NCBI GenBank assembly: GCA_022826045.1
Contig: JAJDVQ010000023.1
Location: forward strand, 62,001-126,000
Source of the DNA: Acidimicrobiia bacterium
Lineage (GTDB): Bacteria > Actinomycetota > Acidimicrobiia > Acidimicrobiales > Poriferisodalaceae
Reading direction: 5' to 3'
Length of the DNA stretch: 64,000 nt
The first letter of the stretch is position 1. The number at the start of each line of letters is the position of its first letter. Below the pieces are notes generated by a model that was not told the origin of the DNA, searched no databases, and saw only the letters and a program-made list of their open reading frames with translations. Of this stretch, positions 44,149 to 52,530 are shown in pieces. Position numbers and translations under genes: made by a program.

Positions 44149-45576
44149 GTGACCTCCGCCATTGTCGTCGGCAGCGGGCCGAACGGTCTCGCTGCTGCTG
44201 TTCACTTGGCCCGGGCCGGTGTCGAGGTGACGGTTCTCGAAGCCGCCGAGACCATCGGCGGGGGCACCCGCAGCACCGAGGCCATCGTGCCGGGCCTGGT
44301 GCATGACCAGTGTTCTGCCGTGCATCCGGTGGCTGCCGCGTCGCCGTTCCTGCGTTCGCTCGATCTCGAACGTCACGGCCTGCGCTGGCGCGCGCCGCTC
44401 GTCGATTGCGCGCATCCGCTGGATGACGGTTCGGCCAGCCTCCTGTACCGGTCTATCGACGACACCGCAGCGGGGCTCGGCCGCGACGGAGCGCGCTGGC
44501 GCTGGCTGTTCGGGGCACTGACTGCCGACCTCGACAGCTTGTTCGAAGACATCACTCAGCCGCTGGTGCGAGTTCCCCGTCACCCGGTGCTGACGGCCCG
44601 GTTCGGTGTGGCGGCGATGACTCCTGCCACCGTCATGGCCCGTCTGTGGCGTGACGAGCCCGCTCGGGCGTTGTGGGCGGGCGTCGCCGCGCATGCGTTC
44701 TGGCGCCTGGATCACCCCATGTCCAGTGCGGTCGGGCTCATGATCCTGGCCGCAGGACACGAGTACGGCTGGGTTGTCGCCGAGGGCGGTTCGCAGGCGA
44801 TCGCGAACGCGCTCGTGGCCGACTTGACCGCACACGGCGGCCGGACCGAGACCGGAGTTCGCGTCTGGTCCGCAGCCGAACTGCCGCCGACCGACCTGCT
44901 GCTGCTCGACGTGTCACCGTCGATCGCGGCCGACATCCTGGGCGACCGGTTGCCGCCCCGGGTCGCCCGTGCCTACCGCCGGTTCCATCACGGACCCGGC
45001 GCGTTCAAGGTCGACTTCGCCATCGAGGGCGACGTGCCGTGGCGGGCACCGGCCGCGGGCGACGCGGGCACGGTGCACCTCGGCGGGGATGCAGCCGAAG
45101 TGATCGCCAACGAACTCGCAGTGCACCGCGGCCAGATGCCAGAGCGACCTTTCGTCCTTGTCGGCCAGCAGTACCGCGCCGATCCAGTCCGCTCAGTCGG
45201 CAATGTTCACCCACTGTGGGCCTACGCCCATGTCCCGCACGGCTACACCGGCGACGCCACCGAGGCGATCATCGCCCAGATCGAACGCTTCGCTCCTGGA
45301 TTCTCCGAGCGGGTGGTGGGAACGGCGGTGCGCTCCACCACCGAGATGTCGGTCTACAACCCGAACTTCATCGGCGGCGACATCCTGAGCGGTGCGTCGT
45401 CGCCCCTCCAGCTGCTGTTCAGGCCCCGACTCGCCCAGGATCCCTACTTCACCGGTATTCCGGGCACCTACCTGTGCTCGGCGTCCACCCCGCCCGGAGC
45501 GGGAGCCCACGGCCTGTGCGGCCTGAACGCCGCGACCCGAGCGCTCGCAGCTCTGGGAACATCCCGGTCAGGGTGA
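44149..45576 (+). CDS. FAD-dependent oxidoreductase, phytoene desaturase-like
   Basis: This 475-residue flavoprotein starts with the dinucleotide-binding motif AIVVGSGPNGLAAAVHLARAG and VTVLEAAETIGGGTRS. It has the C-terminal FAD-contacting region YLCSASTPPGAGAHGLCG, characteristic of phytoene-desaturase/CrtI-like proteins of actinobacteria. There are no carotenoid genes nearby, so carotenoid chemistry is not implied. The start is GTG 44149. It follows the DUF3556 gene by 42 bp and probably ends this operon. The 160 bp to the next gene should contain the promoter of the defence operon. Confidence 0.87.
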   Translation: MTSAIVVGSGPNGLAAAVHLARAGVEVTVLEAAETIGGGTRSTEAIVPGLVHDQCSAVHPVAAASPFLRSLDLERHGLRWRAPLVDCAHPLDDGSASLLYRSIDDTAAGLGRDGARWRWLFGALTADLDSLFEDITQPLVRVPRHPVLTARFGVAAMTPATVMARLWRDEPARALWAGVAAHAFWRLDHPMSSAVGLMILAAGHEYGWVVAEGGSQAIANALVADLTAHGGRTETGVRVWSAAELPPTDLLLLDVSPSIAADILGDRLPPRVARAYRRFHHGPGAFKVDFAIEGDVPWRAPAAGDAGTVHLGGDAAEVIANELAVHRGQMPERPFVLVGQQYRADPVRSVGNVHPLWAYAHVPHGYTGDATEAIIAQIERFAPGFSERVVGTAVRSTTEMSVYNPNFIGGDILSGASSPLQLLFRPRLAQDPYFTGIPGTYLCSASTPPGAGAHGLCGLNAATRALAALGTSRSG

Positions 45577-45736
45577 AGCCATGAGACCACAAGCAAGGCG
45601 GCATCATTCGAGGCTGCTGGCGATCCCATTTGGAGCGTCCCGTTCGTCCTGATCCGAGGCGGCTCGCAGGTCGCTGCGAGCGGGCTCCACGCAGTTCATG
45701 CCCTGTGCAGCGATGGACGCGTAGCGTGGCTGCGAC

Positions 45737-48700
45737 ATGCTGGACTTCTACGAGCAGCCGATCCTCAACTCGCCCTACGAGGCTCCGACGCGCCATTGGA
45801 AGCTTGACGACAACCGGCAGCCGACCGGCGAGATTCGGGAGTGGCGGCGCGACGCTTCGTTCATCTCGCCGATTCCCGCGCCGCGTAAGCACGCCAAGAA
45901 GGGCGTCAAGGCCGACAAGTCGTCGCAGCAGGCCTTGGTATTCGACGAGCAGGCTGAGTCGCTGGCTGACGCAAGCCAGCAGTACGACCTGTCGGAACTG
46001 ATCAACACGATCCGCGTTGAGGTGGCCAAGTGGCGGGCAGAGCCCGACGAGCGGCGCTGGCACGTCACCGCGGAGACGGCACGCTTGCTCAAGCACTGGC
46101 GGCATTTCGAGTTCCTCGGCATCCGACCGTTCTTCTGCCAGGTCGAGGCGGTCGAAACCGTCATCTGGCTCACCGAGGTTGCCCCGAACACCGTCGTCGG
46201 CCGTCGCCTGCGCGATCGGATTGCAGCCGCGAGCGAGCAGGCCAACCCTGGCATCGCTCGCCTTGCGCTGAAGATGGCGACCGGCTCGGGCAAGACAACC
46301 GTGATGGCGATGCTCATTGCGTGGCAGACCATCAACGCCGTGCGGCACCCCCAGAGCCAGAGATTCACCCGCGGCTTCCTCGTGGTCACTCCCGGCATCC
46401 CGATCCGCGACCGGCTCCGTGTGCTGCAGCCCAACGATCCAGACAGCTACTACCGCAGCCGTGATCTCGTCCCGGCCGACATGGCCAGCGAACTCGGCAA
46501 GGCCAGGATCGTCATCACCAACTATCACGCGTTCATCCGGCGCGAGACGATGAGCCTCGCGAAGGGCAGCCGGGCGTTGCTGCAAGGCCACGGGCCCGAG
46601 ATCGACACGCGCGAGACCGAGGGCCAGATACTCCAGCGGGTGATGCCCGAGCTGATGGGCACCAAGGGCGTGATGGTGCTGAACGACGAGGCGCACCACT
46701 GCTACCGGGAGAAGCCGGATTCGGCCGACGAATCGGATGAAGCCGACCTGGCCGGCGACGCCCGCAGGGAAGCCGAGGACAACTCCGAGGCCGCCCGCGT
46801 CTGGATGACCGGCATCGAGGCCGTGCGGAACAGGCTCGGGCTGAAACGGGTGATCGACCTGTCGGCCACGCCGTTCTTCCTCAGCGGCTCGGGCTACGCC
46901 GAAGGCACCTTGTTCGGCTGGGTCGCCAGCGATTTCTCGCTGATGGATGCCATCGAGTGCGGCATCGTGAAGCTGCCGAGAGTGCCGGTGGCCGACAACA
47001 TCCCCGGCAACGAGATGCCCACTTACCGTGAGCTGTGGAAGCACATCGGCCCCAAGATGCCGAAGAAGGGCTTGAAGGCGGTCGGCCAACTCGATCCCGA
47101 TGCGGCACTGCCGGTTGAGCTGAAGTCTGCGCTCGATGCGCTCTACGGCCACTACGAGCAAGTGTTCGACCAGTGGGCAGCAAACGACGACATCGACGTG
47201 CCGCCGTGCTTCATCGTGGTCTGCAACAACACGGCCACGTCGAAGGTCGTCTACGACTACATCTGCGGCTACCGGCGCGACCTGCCCGACGGAACGGAGA
47301 CGTTCCACAACGGCAGGCTGGAGCTGTTCCGCAACTTCGGTGACAACGGCGAGGCACTGGCCCGCCCGCGCACGCTGCTGATCGACAGCCGCCAGCTGGA
47401 ATCGGGCGACGCCCTCGACTCGAACTTCCGTGCAGCGGCATCGGATGAGATCGAGCGGTTCCGGCGCGAGATCATCGAGCGCGGCGGCACCAGCCACGAG
47501 GCGCAGAACCTCAGCGATCAAGACCTGCTGCGCGAGGTGATGAACACCGTCGGCAAGCCGGGCCGCCTCGGCGGCGACACCAGGTGCGTGGTGTCGGTGG
47601 CGATGCTGACCGAGGGCTGGGATGCCAACACCGTCACGCACGTGCTGGGCGTCCGAGCTTTCGGCACGCAGCTGCTGTGCGAGCAGGTGGTGGGCCGTGC
47701 CCTGCGCCGACAGTCGTACGACCTCAATGAGCACGGGCTGTTCGAGACCGAGTACGCCGACGTGTTCGGTGTGCCGTTCGACTTCACGGCTGAGCCGGTG
47801 ATCGTGAAGCCCAAGCCGCCGAAACCGACAGTGCAGGTGCATGCCGTCAGTCCCGAGCGCGACGCCTGCGAGATCCGCTTCCCGCGGGTCGCCGGCTATC
47901 GAGTGGAGCTGCCCGACGACAAGCTGGAGGCGCACTTCACCGACGACTCGACGCTGCGGCTGACGCCCGACATGGTCGGGCCGACGCGCACACGCAACGA
48001 AGGCATAGTCGGCGAGGGCGTCGACTTCGGCCTCACCGACACGGGCAAGGCCCGCCGCTCCACCATCGTCTATCACCTCACGAACTATCTCCTGAGGACG
48101 AAATGGTGCGACCGGAACGGCCAGCCTCGACTGCACTTGTTCGTACAGCTGAAGTGCATCACCGAGCGCTGGCTCGACGAGCACTTGGTGTGCGAGGGCG
48201 GCACCACCCTGTCTCAGTTGGTCAATCTGCAACTTCTGGATCAGGCGTGTGAGCGCATCACCACAGCGATTGTCGAAGCTGAGCGGAGCGTGGGTGGGGC
48301 CGTAACGGCATCGCTCGACCCGTTCTCTCCCGTCGGCACAACGCGCGACGTCAACTTCACCACATCGAAGACGCGGCGCTGGCGCACCCGCGCCGACCGC
48401 AGCCACGTCAACTGGGCGATCGGCGACAGCGACTGGGAGCTGGAGTTCTGCCAAGTGGCCGAAGCCAATCCCGATGTGCTGGCCTACGTCAAGAACGTCG
48501 GCATGGGCTTCGAGGTGCCGTATCGCACCGGCGGCCAGAACCGCACCTACGTGCCCGACTTCATCCTGCGGGTAGGCGACGGCGATGGTGGAGGCGAACC
48601 GCTGCATCTCGTGGCGGAGGTCAAGGGCTTCCGCGGCGAGGACGCCAAGGACAAGGCCGCCACCATGCGCAACTACTGGGTGCCCGGCGTCAACCGTCTC

Positions 48701-49117
48701 GGCACGTTCGGCTACTGGCAGTTCGCCGAACTGCGGAACAACTGGGATTTCGCGAAGGATCTCGAGACTGCCATCGCTCAGGCGCGACGGGAAGCGAGCG
48801 CATTTCGCGACGGCCGGCAGACGCTCAACAGCCGTGATGCGGTGCTTGCCGCGTTGCGAGAGCTCAAGCCGCGCCTGCAAGAGGAGTTCGGCATTGCGAG
48901 TCTCAAGCTGTTCGGGTCGTTCGCCCGTGACGAGGCTCATCTCACCAGTGATATCGACCTCATTGTCGAATATCACACCGAGCCGGAGAGCTGGGGCAAT
49001 TTTGGCGAGGGCCCATTCTTGGAGGACGCACTCGGTCGCAGAGTTGACATCGCGGTCAGCAGGAAGCTGCGCGACCATGTGCGCCCGAACGCAGAGCGGG
49101 AAGCGATCGATGTATAG
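45737..49117 (+). CDS. Restriction helicase-nuclease with C-terminal MNT nucleotidyltransferase domain (fusion)
   Basis: This is an 1126-residue protein. Residues about 150-700 are a superfamily 2 helicase: motif I KMATGSGKTT near 178, motif II VLNDEAHH near 315, motif III LSATPFFLSG, and motifs V-VI MLTEGWDANT and QVVGRALRR near 650. A PD-(D/E)xK nuclease follows (VPDFIL near 940, LVAEVKGF near 960), as in Type III Res-like enzymes. After about 60 linker residues comes a minimal nucleotidyltransferase domain with GSFARDEAHLTSDID near 1060-1074, an exact GSX10DXD motif, then RVDIAVSRK. MNT domains are normally separate antitoxins of HEPN toxins. The very next gene, overlapping by eight bases, is such a toxin. 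Fusion to the restriction subunit is unusual. Confidence 0.93.
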   Translation: MLDFYEQPILNSPYEAPTRHWKLDDNRQPTGEIREWRRDASFISPIPAPRKHAKKGVKADKSSQQALVFDEQAESLADASQQYDLSELINTIRVEVAKWRAEPDERRWHVTAETARLLKHWRHFEFLGIRPFFCQVEAVETVIWLTEVAPNTVVGRRLRDRIAAASEQANPGIARLALKMATGSGKTTVMAMLIAWQTINAVRHPQSQRFTRGFLVVTPGIPIRDRLRVLQPNDPDSYYRSRDLVPADMASELGKARIVITNYHAFIRRETMSLAKGSRALLQGHGPEIDTRETEGQILQRVMPELMGTKGVMVLNDEAHHCYREKPDSADESDEADLAGDARREAEDNSEAARVWMTGIEAVRNRLGLKRVIDLSATPFFLSGSGYAEGTLFGWVASDFSLMDAIECGIVKLPRVPVADNIPGNEMPTYRELWKHIGPKMPKKGLKAVGQLDPDAALPVELKSALDALYGHYEQVFDQWAANDDIDVPPCFIVVCNNTATSKVVYDYICGYRRDLPDGTETFHNGRLELFRNFGDNGEALARPRTLLIDSRQLESGDALDSNFRAAASDEIERFRREIIERGGTSHEAQNLSDQDLLREVMNTVGKPGRLGGDTRCVVSVAMLTEGWDANTVTHVLGVRAFGTQLLCEQVVGRALRRQSYDLNEHGLFETEYADVFGVPFDFTAEPVIVKPKPPKPTVQVHAVSPERDACEIRFPRVAGYRVELPDDKLEAHFTDDSTLRLTPDMVGPTRTRNEGIVGEGVDFGLTDTGKARRSTIVYHLTNYLLRTKWCDRNGQPRLHLFVQLKCITERWLDEHLVCEGGTTLSQLVNLQLLDQACERITTAIVEAERSVGGAVTASLDPFSPVGTTRDVNFTTSKTRRWRTRADRSHVNWAIGDSDWELEFCQVAEANPDVLAYVKNVGMGFEVPYRTGGQNRTYVPDFILRVGDGDGGGEPLHLVAEVKGFRGEDAKDKAATMRNYWVPGVNRLGTFGYWQFAELRNNWDFAKDLETAIAQARREASAFRDGRQTLNSRDAVLAALRELKPRLQEEFGIASLKLFGSFARDEAHLTSDIDLIVEYHTEPESWGNFGEGPFLEDALGRRVDIAVSRKLRDHVRPNAEREAIDV

Positions 49118-49472
49118 CTGCACTCGACCTGAGGAATGGCTGCCGCACATCAAGCGCATGTCGGAAGCTGCTGAGAAGGCATCCGAATACGCTCAAGGCG
49201 TTCAGGAATCCGATTTCCTTCCGGGCACGCTGGAGTATGACGCGTCGCTCATGCAGCTCATGGTCCTTGCGGAAGCGGCCAATCGGGTGCCGCCGCCAGT
49301 ACGAGAAGCGCTCAGCGCCATCCTCTGGCACAAGATTCGCGGTCTGCGAAACCGCATCGCCCACGACTACGAGGGCATCGAAGAAGACTCAGTGTGGAAC
49401 ACAGTGACGGTCCTAGTGCCGCAGCTCATCACGACACTGCGCGAAGTGCTCGCACTGCACAGCGAGGAGTGA
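49110..49472 (+). CDS. HEPN-domain toxin, HepT-like (DUF86)
   Basis: This is a 120-residue all-helical protein starting MYSCTRPEEWLPHIKRMSEA. It carries the HepT signature RNRIAHDY (R-X4-H-X-Y), in which R and H form the RNase site and the tyrosine is the residue adenylylated by MntA-type antitoxins. The start ATG 49110 overlaps the helicase-MNT stop (ATGTATAG), so toxin translation is coupled to the fusion protein. The track start at 48585 lies inside the helicase gene. Activity of the pair is inferred from the motifs and layout only. Confidence 0.92.
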   Translation: MYSCTRPEEWLPHIKRMSEAAEKASEYAQGVQESDFLPGTLEYDASLMQLMVLAEAANRVPPPVREALSAILWHKIRGLRNRIAHDYEGIEEDSVWNTVTVLVPQLITTLREVLALHSEE

Positions 49473-49475
49473 TCG

Positions 49476-52406
49476 ATGGCCAAGCGTGGCGCAAAATCGA
49501 AGGAAGTCGAGAGCCTCACGCACGACGAGTCGGCGCGGCTGAATATCCCGACAGCCGAATATCAGACGCAGTCGTCATCCGAGGCGGCGGCTGCGATCCA
49601 AGTGGCATACAAGCGCCTCAATCGAGACCTCGACCCGCAGTTGGTGTGGCGTGGCAAGGACATGACCGACTGGGCCGATCTTGAGGTGTCCGCGCCGCCG
49701 CTGTACATCCAAGAAAAGGTGCATCCCAAAGCGCTGGTGGAAGATCTGCAACGGCTGAGCCGTCTGCGCAGCGCCGAACAGGCAGCCTCCGAGGCGGGCT
49801 TCCAGATCGAATTGTTCTCCGACTTCGACGGACTTCCTGCTGGCGATGCGAAGACAGAGTTCTACCAGCACCAGATGAACTGGTCGAACCGCATGATCCT
49901 CGGGGACAGCTTGCAGGTAATGGCGAGCCTGGCCGAGCGCGAAGGCCTGCGCGGCCAGGTGCAGTGCATCTACATCGATCCGCCGTACGGCATTAAGTTC
50001 AATTCCAACTTCCAATGGTCAACGACCAGCCGCGACGTACGAGATGGCAAGGCCAATCACATCACCCGCGAGCCGGAGCAAGTGCGTGCGTTCAGAGATA
50101 CTTGGCGCGACGGTATCCACAGTTACCTGACGTACCTGCGTGACCGGTTGACGGCTGCCCGTGACCTCTTGACGGAGAGCGGATCGATCTTCGTGCAAAT
50201 CGGTGATGAGAACGTTCATCGCGTGCGTAGTTTGATGGATGAGATCTTTGGTGCAGACAACTTTTGCTCACAGATCCAATACCGAGCCCTTAGCCCGCTC
50301 GGCTCGCAGAGTCTCGCTAACACCTATGATTACGTGCTGTGGTACGCCAAGGATAAAGCAAACAGAAAATACCGAAGCATCTTGGTGGCTAGGCCAGTTG
50401 AAGCTGAATCTGAGTTCAACTACATTGATGATGGCACTGGGCACTATTCTCGGCCATCAGATGCATACACAAAGGTTTCGACTGTTTTCAAGAGATCGTC
50501 GCTATATTCCTCTGGTTATACCCCGACGTGCATATACGACTTTGCCTTCAATGGGTCACAAGTTGTGCCACAAGGCAAGAAGAGTTGGCGTACGAACCGC
50601 GACGGTCTAGAGCGGGTCATACGAGCTAACCGTCTCTTTGACCTTGGAATCTCGACGTACTTCCGACAGTATTTTCGAGATTCTCCGACTCAGCAACTGG
50701 AAAGCGTCTGGACTGACACCGCTGCCGGTTTCTCTGAGCCAAAGGTCTATGTCGTCCAAACACATGCCAAAATCATTGCTCGCTGCATGTTGATGACAAC
50801 TGATCCAGGCGATTTGGTGCTCGACCCGACATGCGGTTCAGGGACGGCCGCATACGTGGCGGAGCAGTGGGGAAGACGCTGGATCACTATCGACACCTCG
50901 CGGGTCGCATTGGCCTTGGCGCGGGCGAGGCTGATGGGCGCTCGTTATCCGTTCTACCTGCTGTCGGACAGTCCCGAAGGACAGCAGAAGGAAGCCGATC
51001 TCAGCCACACCGAACCGTCCGGTGCGCTGACGTACGGCGATGTGAGGCAGGGCTTCGTCTACGAACGCGTCCCGCACATCACGCTGCGATCGATTGCCAA
51101 CAACGCCGAGATCGACGTCATTTACGAACAGCGTCAGCCGGTTGTCGAGAGGGTGCTCGCCGATCTCAACTCGGCGCTCCGTGCAGACCCGCCGGGGCCG
51201 TTCGATGTCTCGGTTGGGGGCCGCAAGGGCGAACGGATCGATTTCACTCAGTCACCCGATGCGACCGTGCCGTTGCCGTCCGGCGAGGAGGCACCGGCGA
51301 GTGGCCTGCTCGAATGGGAGGTGCCACGCGACCGACCTGAAGATTGGCCCGCCGAGGCTGCCGACCCGCACGAGCGGTTCTGGCAGGCCCGCCTCGACCG
51401 ACAGCGGGCAATCGACGAGTCCATCGCCGCCAAGGCCGACTTCGAGTACCTCTACGACAAGCCGTACGAGGACAACTCGAAGGTGCGCGTGGCCGGCCCG
51501 TTCACCGTCGAGAGCATCTCGCCGCACCGTTACCAGGCCCTCGATGCCGACGATCAGTTGATGGACCCCGTCGCCGAAGCCCGGAGCAACGGCGAGGCAC
51601 CGCAGGACTTCGTCTCCCTCATCCTCGACAACCTGCGAGCCGCAGGCGTACAGCAGGTCCACAAGGCAGACCGCATCGACTTCGTCTCGCTCCAGCCCTG
51701 GCCCGGCGAATACGTTTGCGCCGAGGGCGCCTACAACGAGGCCGCCGCCGAAGCCGAGACACGAAGGGCGGCGATCTTCGTCGGCCCCGAGTTCGGCACA
51801 GTCACCCGGCCCGACCTCGTGGCTGCCTCGCGTGAGGCGGCCGAGGCGGGCTTCGACGTGCTCATCGCCTGCGCCTTCAACTACGACGCGCACGCATCGG
51901 AGTTCACCAAGTCAGGACCGCTGCAGGTGCTACAGGCCAGGATGAACGCCGACCTGCACATGGCGAGCGAGCTCAAGAGCACCGGCAGCGGCAACCTGTT
52001 CGTGATCTTCGGCGAACCCGACATCGAGCTGCTGACGGCGCATCCCACCAGCGACGGTGCCGAGCAATTCTGCGTGAAGCTGAAAGGGATCGACGTGTTC
52101 GACCCCACCACCGGCGACATCCGCAGCGACGAGCCCGACTCCATCGCCTGCTGGTTCGTCGACACCAACTACGACCACGAGAGCTTCTTCGTCCGCCATG
52201 CCTACTTCCTCGGCGCCAACGACCCCTACAAGTCGCTGAAGACCACCCTCAAGGCCGAGATCGACGAAGACGCCTGGTCCTCCCTCCACAGCGACATGTC
52301 GCGCCCATTCCGAGCCCCCGAGACCGGTCACATAGCCGTCAAGGTCATCAACCACCTAGGCGACGAAGTCATGAAGGTTTTCCGCGTCCCGACCGCCGCC
52401 AGCTGA
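49476..52406 (+). CDS. Type III-like DNA methyltransferase (Mod), long form
   Basis: This 976-residue N6-adenine/N4-cytosine methyltransferase has beta-class motif order: motif IV YIDPPYGIKFNS near residue 168, then motif I LDPTCGSGTAAYVAEQWG near 450. Between them lies the target recognition region, whose DNA (about 50220-50820) is visibly richer in A/T than the flanks. The C-terminal half of about 500 residues goes beyond the usual 600-700-residue Mod and includes AEQFCVKLKGIDVFDPTTGD. ATG 49476 is three bases after the HepT stop. With the helicase-nuclease it forms a complete restriction-modification pair. Confidence 0.93.
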   Translation: MAKRGAKSKEVESLTHDESARLNIPTAEYQTQSSSEAAAAIQVAYKRLNRDLDPQLVWRGKDMTDWADLEVSAPPLYIQEKVHPKALVEDLQRLSRLRSAEQAASEAGFQIELFSDFDGLPAGDAKTEFYQHQMNWSNRMILGDSLQVMASLAEREGLRGQVQCIYIDPPYGIKFNSNFQWSTTSRDVRDGKANHITREPEQVRAFRDTWRDGIHSYLTYLRDRLTAARDLLTESGSIFVQIGDENVHRVRSLMDEIFGADNFCSQIQYRALSPLGSQSLANTYDYVLWYAKDKANRKYRSILVARPVEAESEFNYIDDGTGHYSRPSDAYTKVSTVFKRSSLYSSGYTPTCIYDFAFNGSQVVPQGKKSWRTNRDGLERVIRANRLFDLGISTYFRQYFRDSPTQQLESVWTDTAAGFSEPKVYVVQTHAKIIARCMLMTTDPGDLVLDPTCGSGTAAYVAEQWGRRWITIDTSRVALALARARLMGARYPFYLLSDSPEGQQKEADLSHTEPSGALTYGDVRQGFVYERVPHITLRSIANNAEIDVIYEQRQPVVERVLADLNSALRADPPGPFDVSVGGRKGERIDFTQSPDATVPLPSGEEAPASGLLEWEVPRDRPEDWPAEAADPHERFWQARLDRQRAIDESIAAKADFEYLYDKPYEDNSKVRVAGPFTVESISPHRYQALDADDQLMDPVAEARSNGEAPQDFVSLILDNLRAAGVQQVHKADRIDFVSLQPWPGEYVCAEGAYNEAAAEAETRRAAIFVGPEFGTVTRPDLVAASREAAEAGFDVLIACAFNYDAHASEFTKSGPLQVLQARMNADLHMASELKSTGSGNLFVIFGEPDIELLTAHPTSDGAEQFCVKLKGIDVFDPTTGDIRSDEPDSIACWFVDTNYDHESFFVRHAYFLGANDPYKSLKTTLKAEIDEDAWSSLHSDMSRPFRAPETGHIAVKVINHLGDEVMKVFRVPTAAS

Positions 52407-52530
52407 CCCGCTCGCAGTACGGGCCAGGCTTCGCAATCTGGCTATCTGCAATGTCACACCGGAGCGGCAGACTGGCTGGTGCCGGAGGCGACGAACTCAA
52501 CCGGCACTGGCAATTGGAGTCGAGGCAGCG

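Noticed and set aside
45449-49159. 1236-residue open frame on the minus strand
   Set aside because: It lies fully opposite the restriction fusion gene, has no domain or plausible start and is a shadow produced by high GC in the third codon position.
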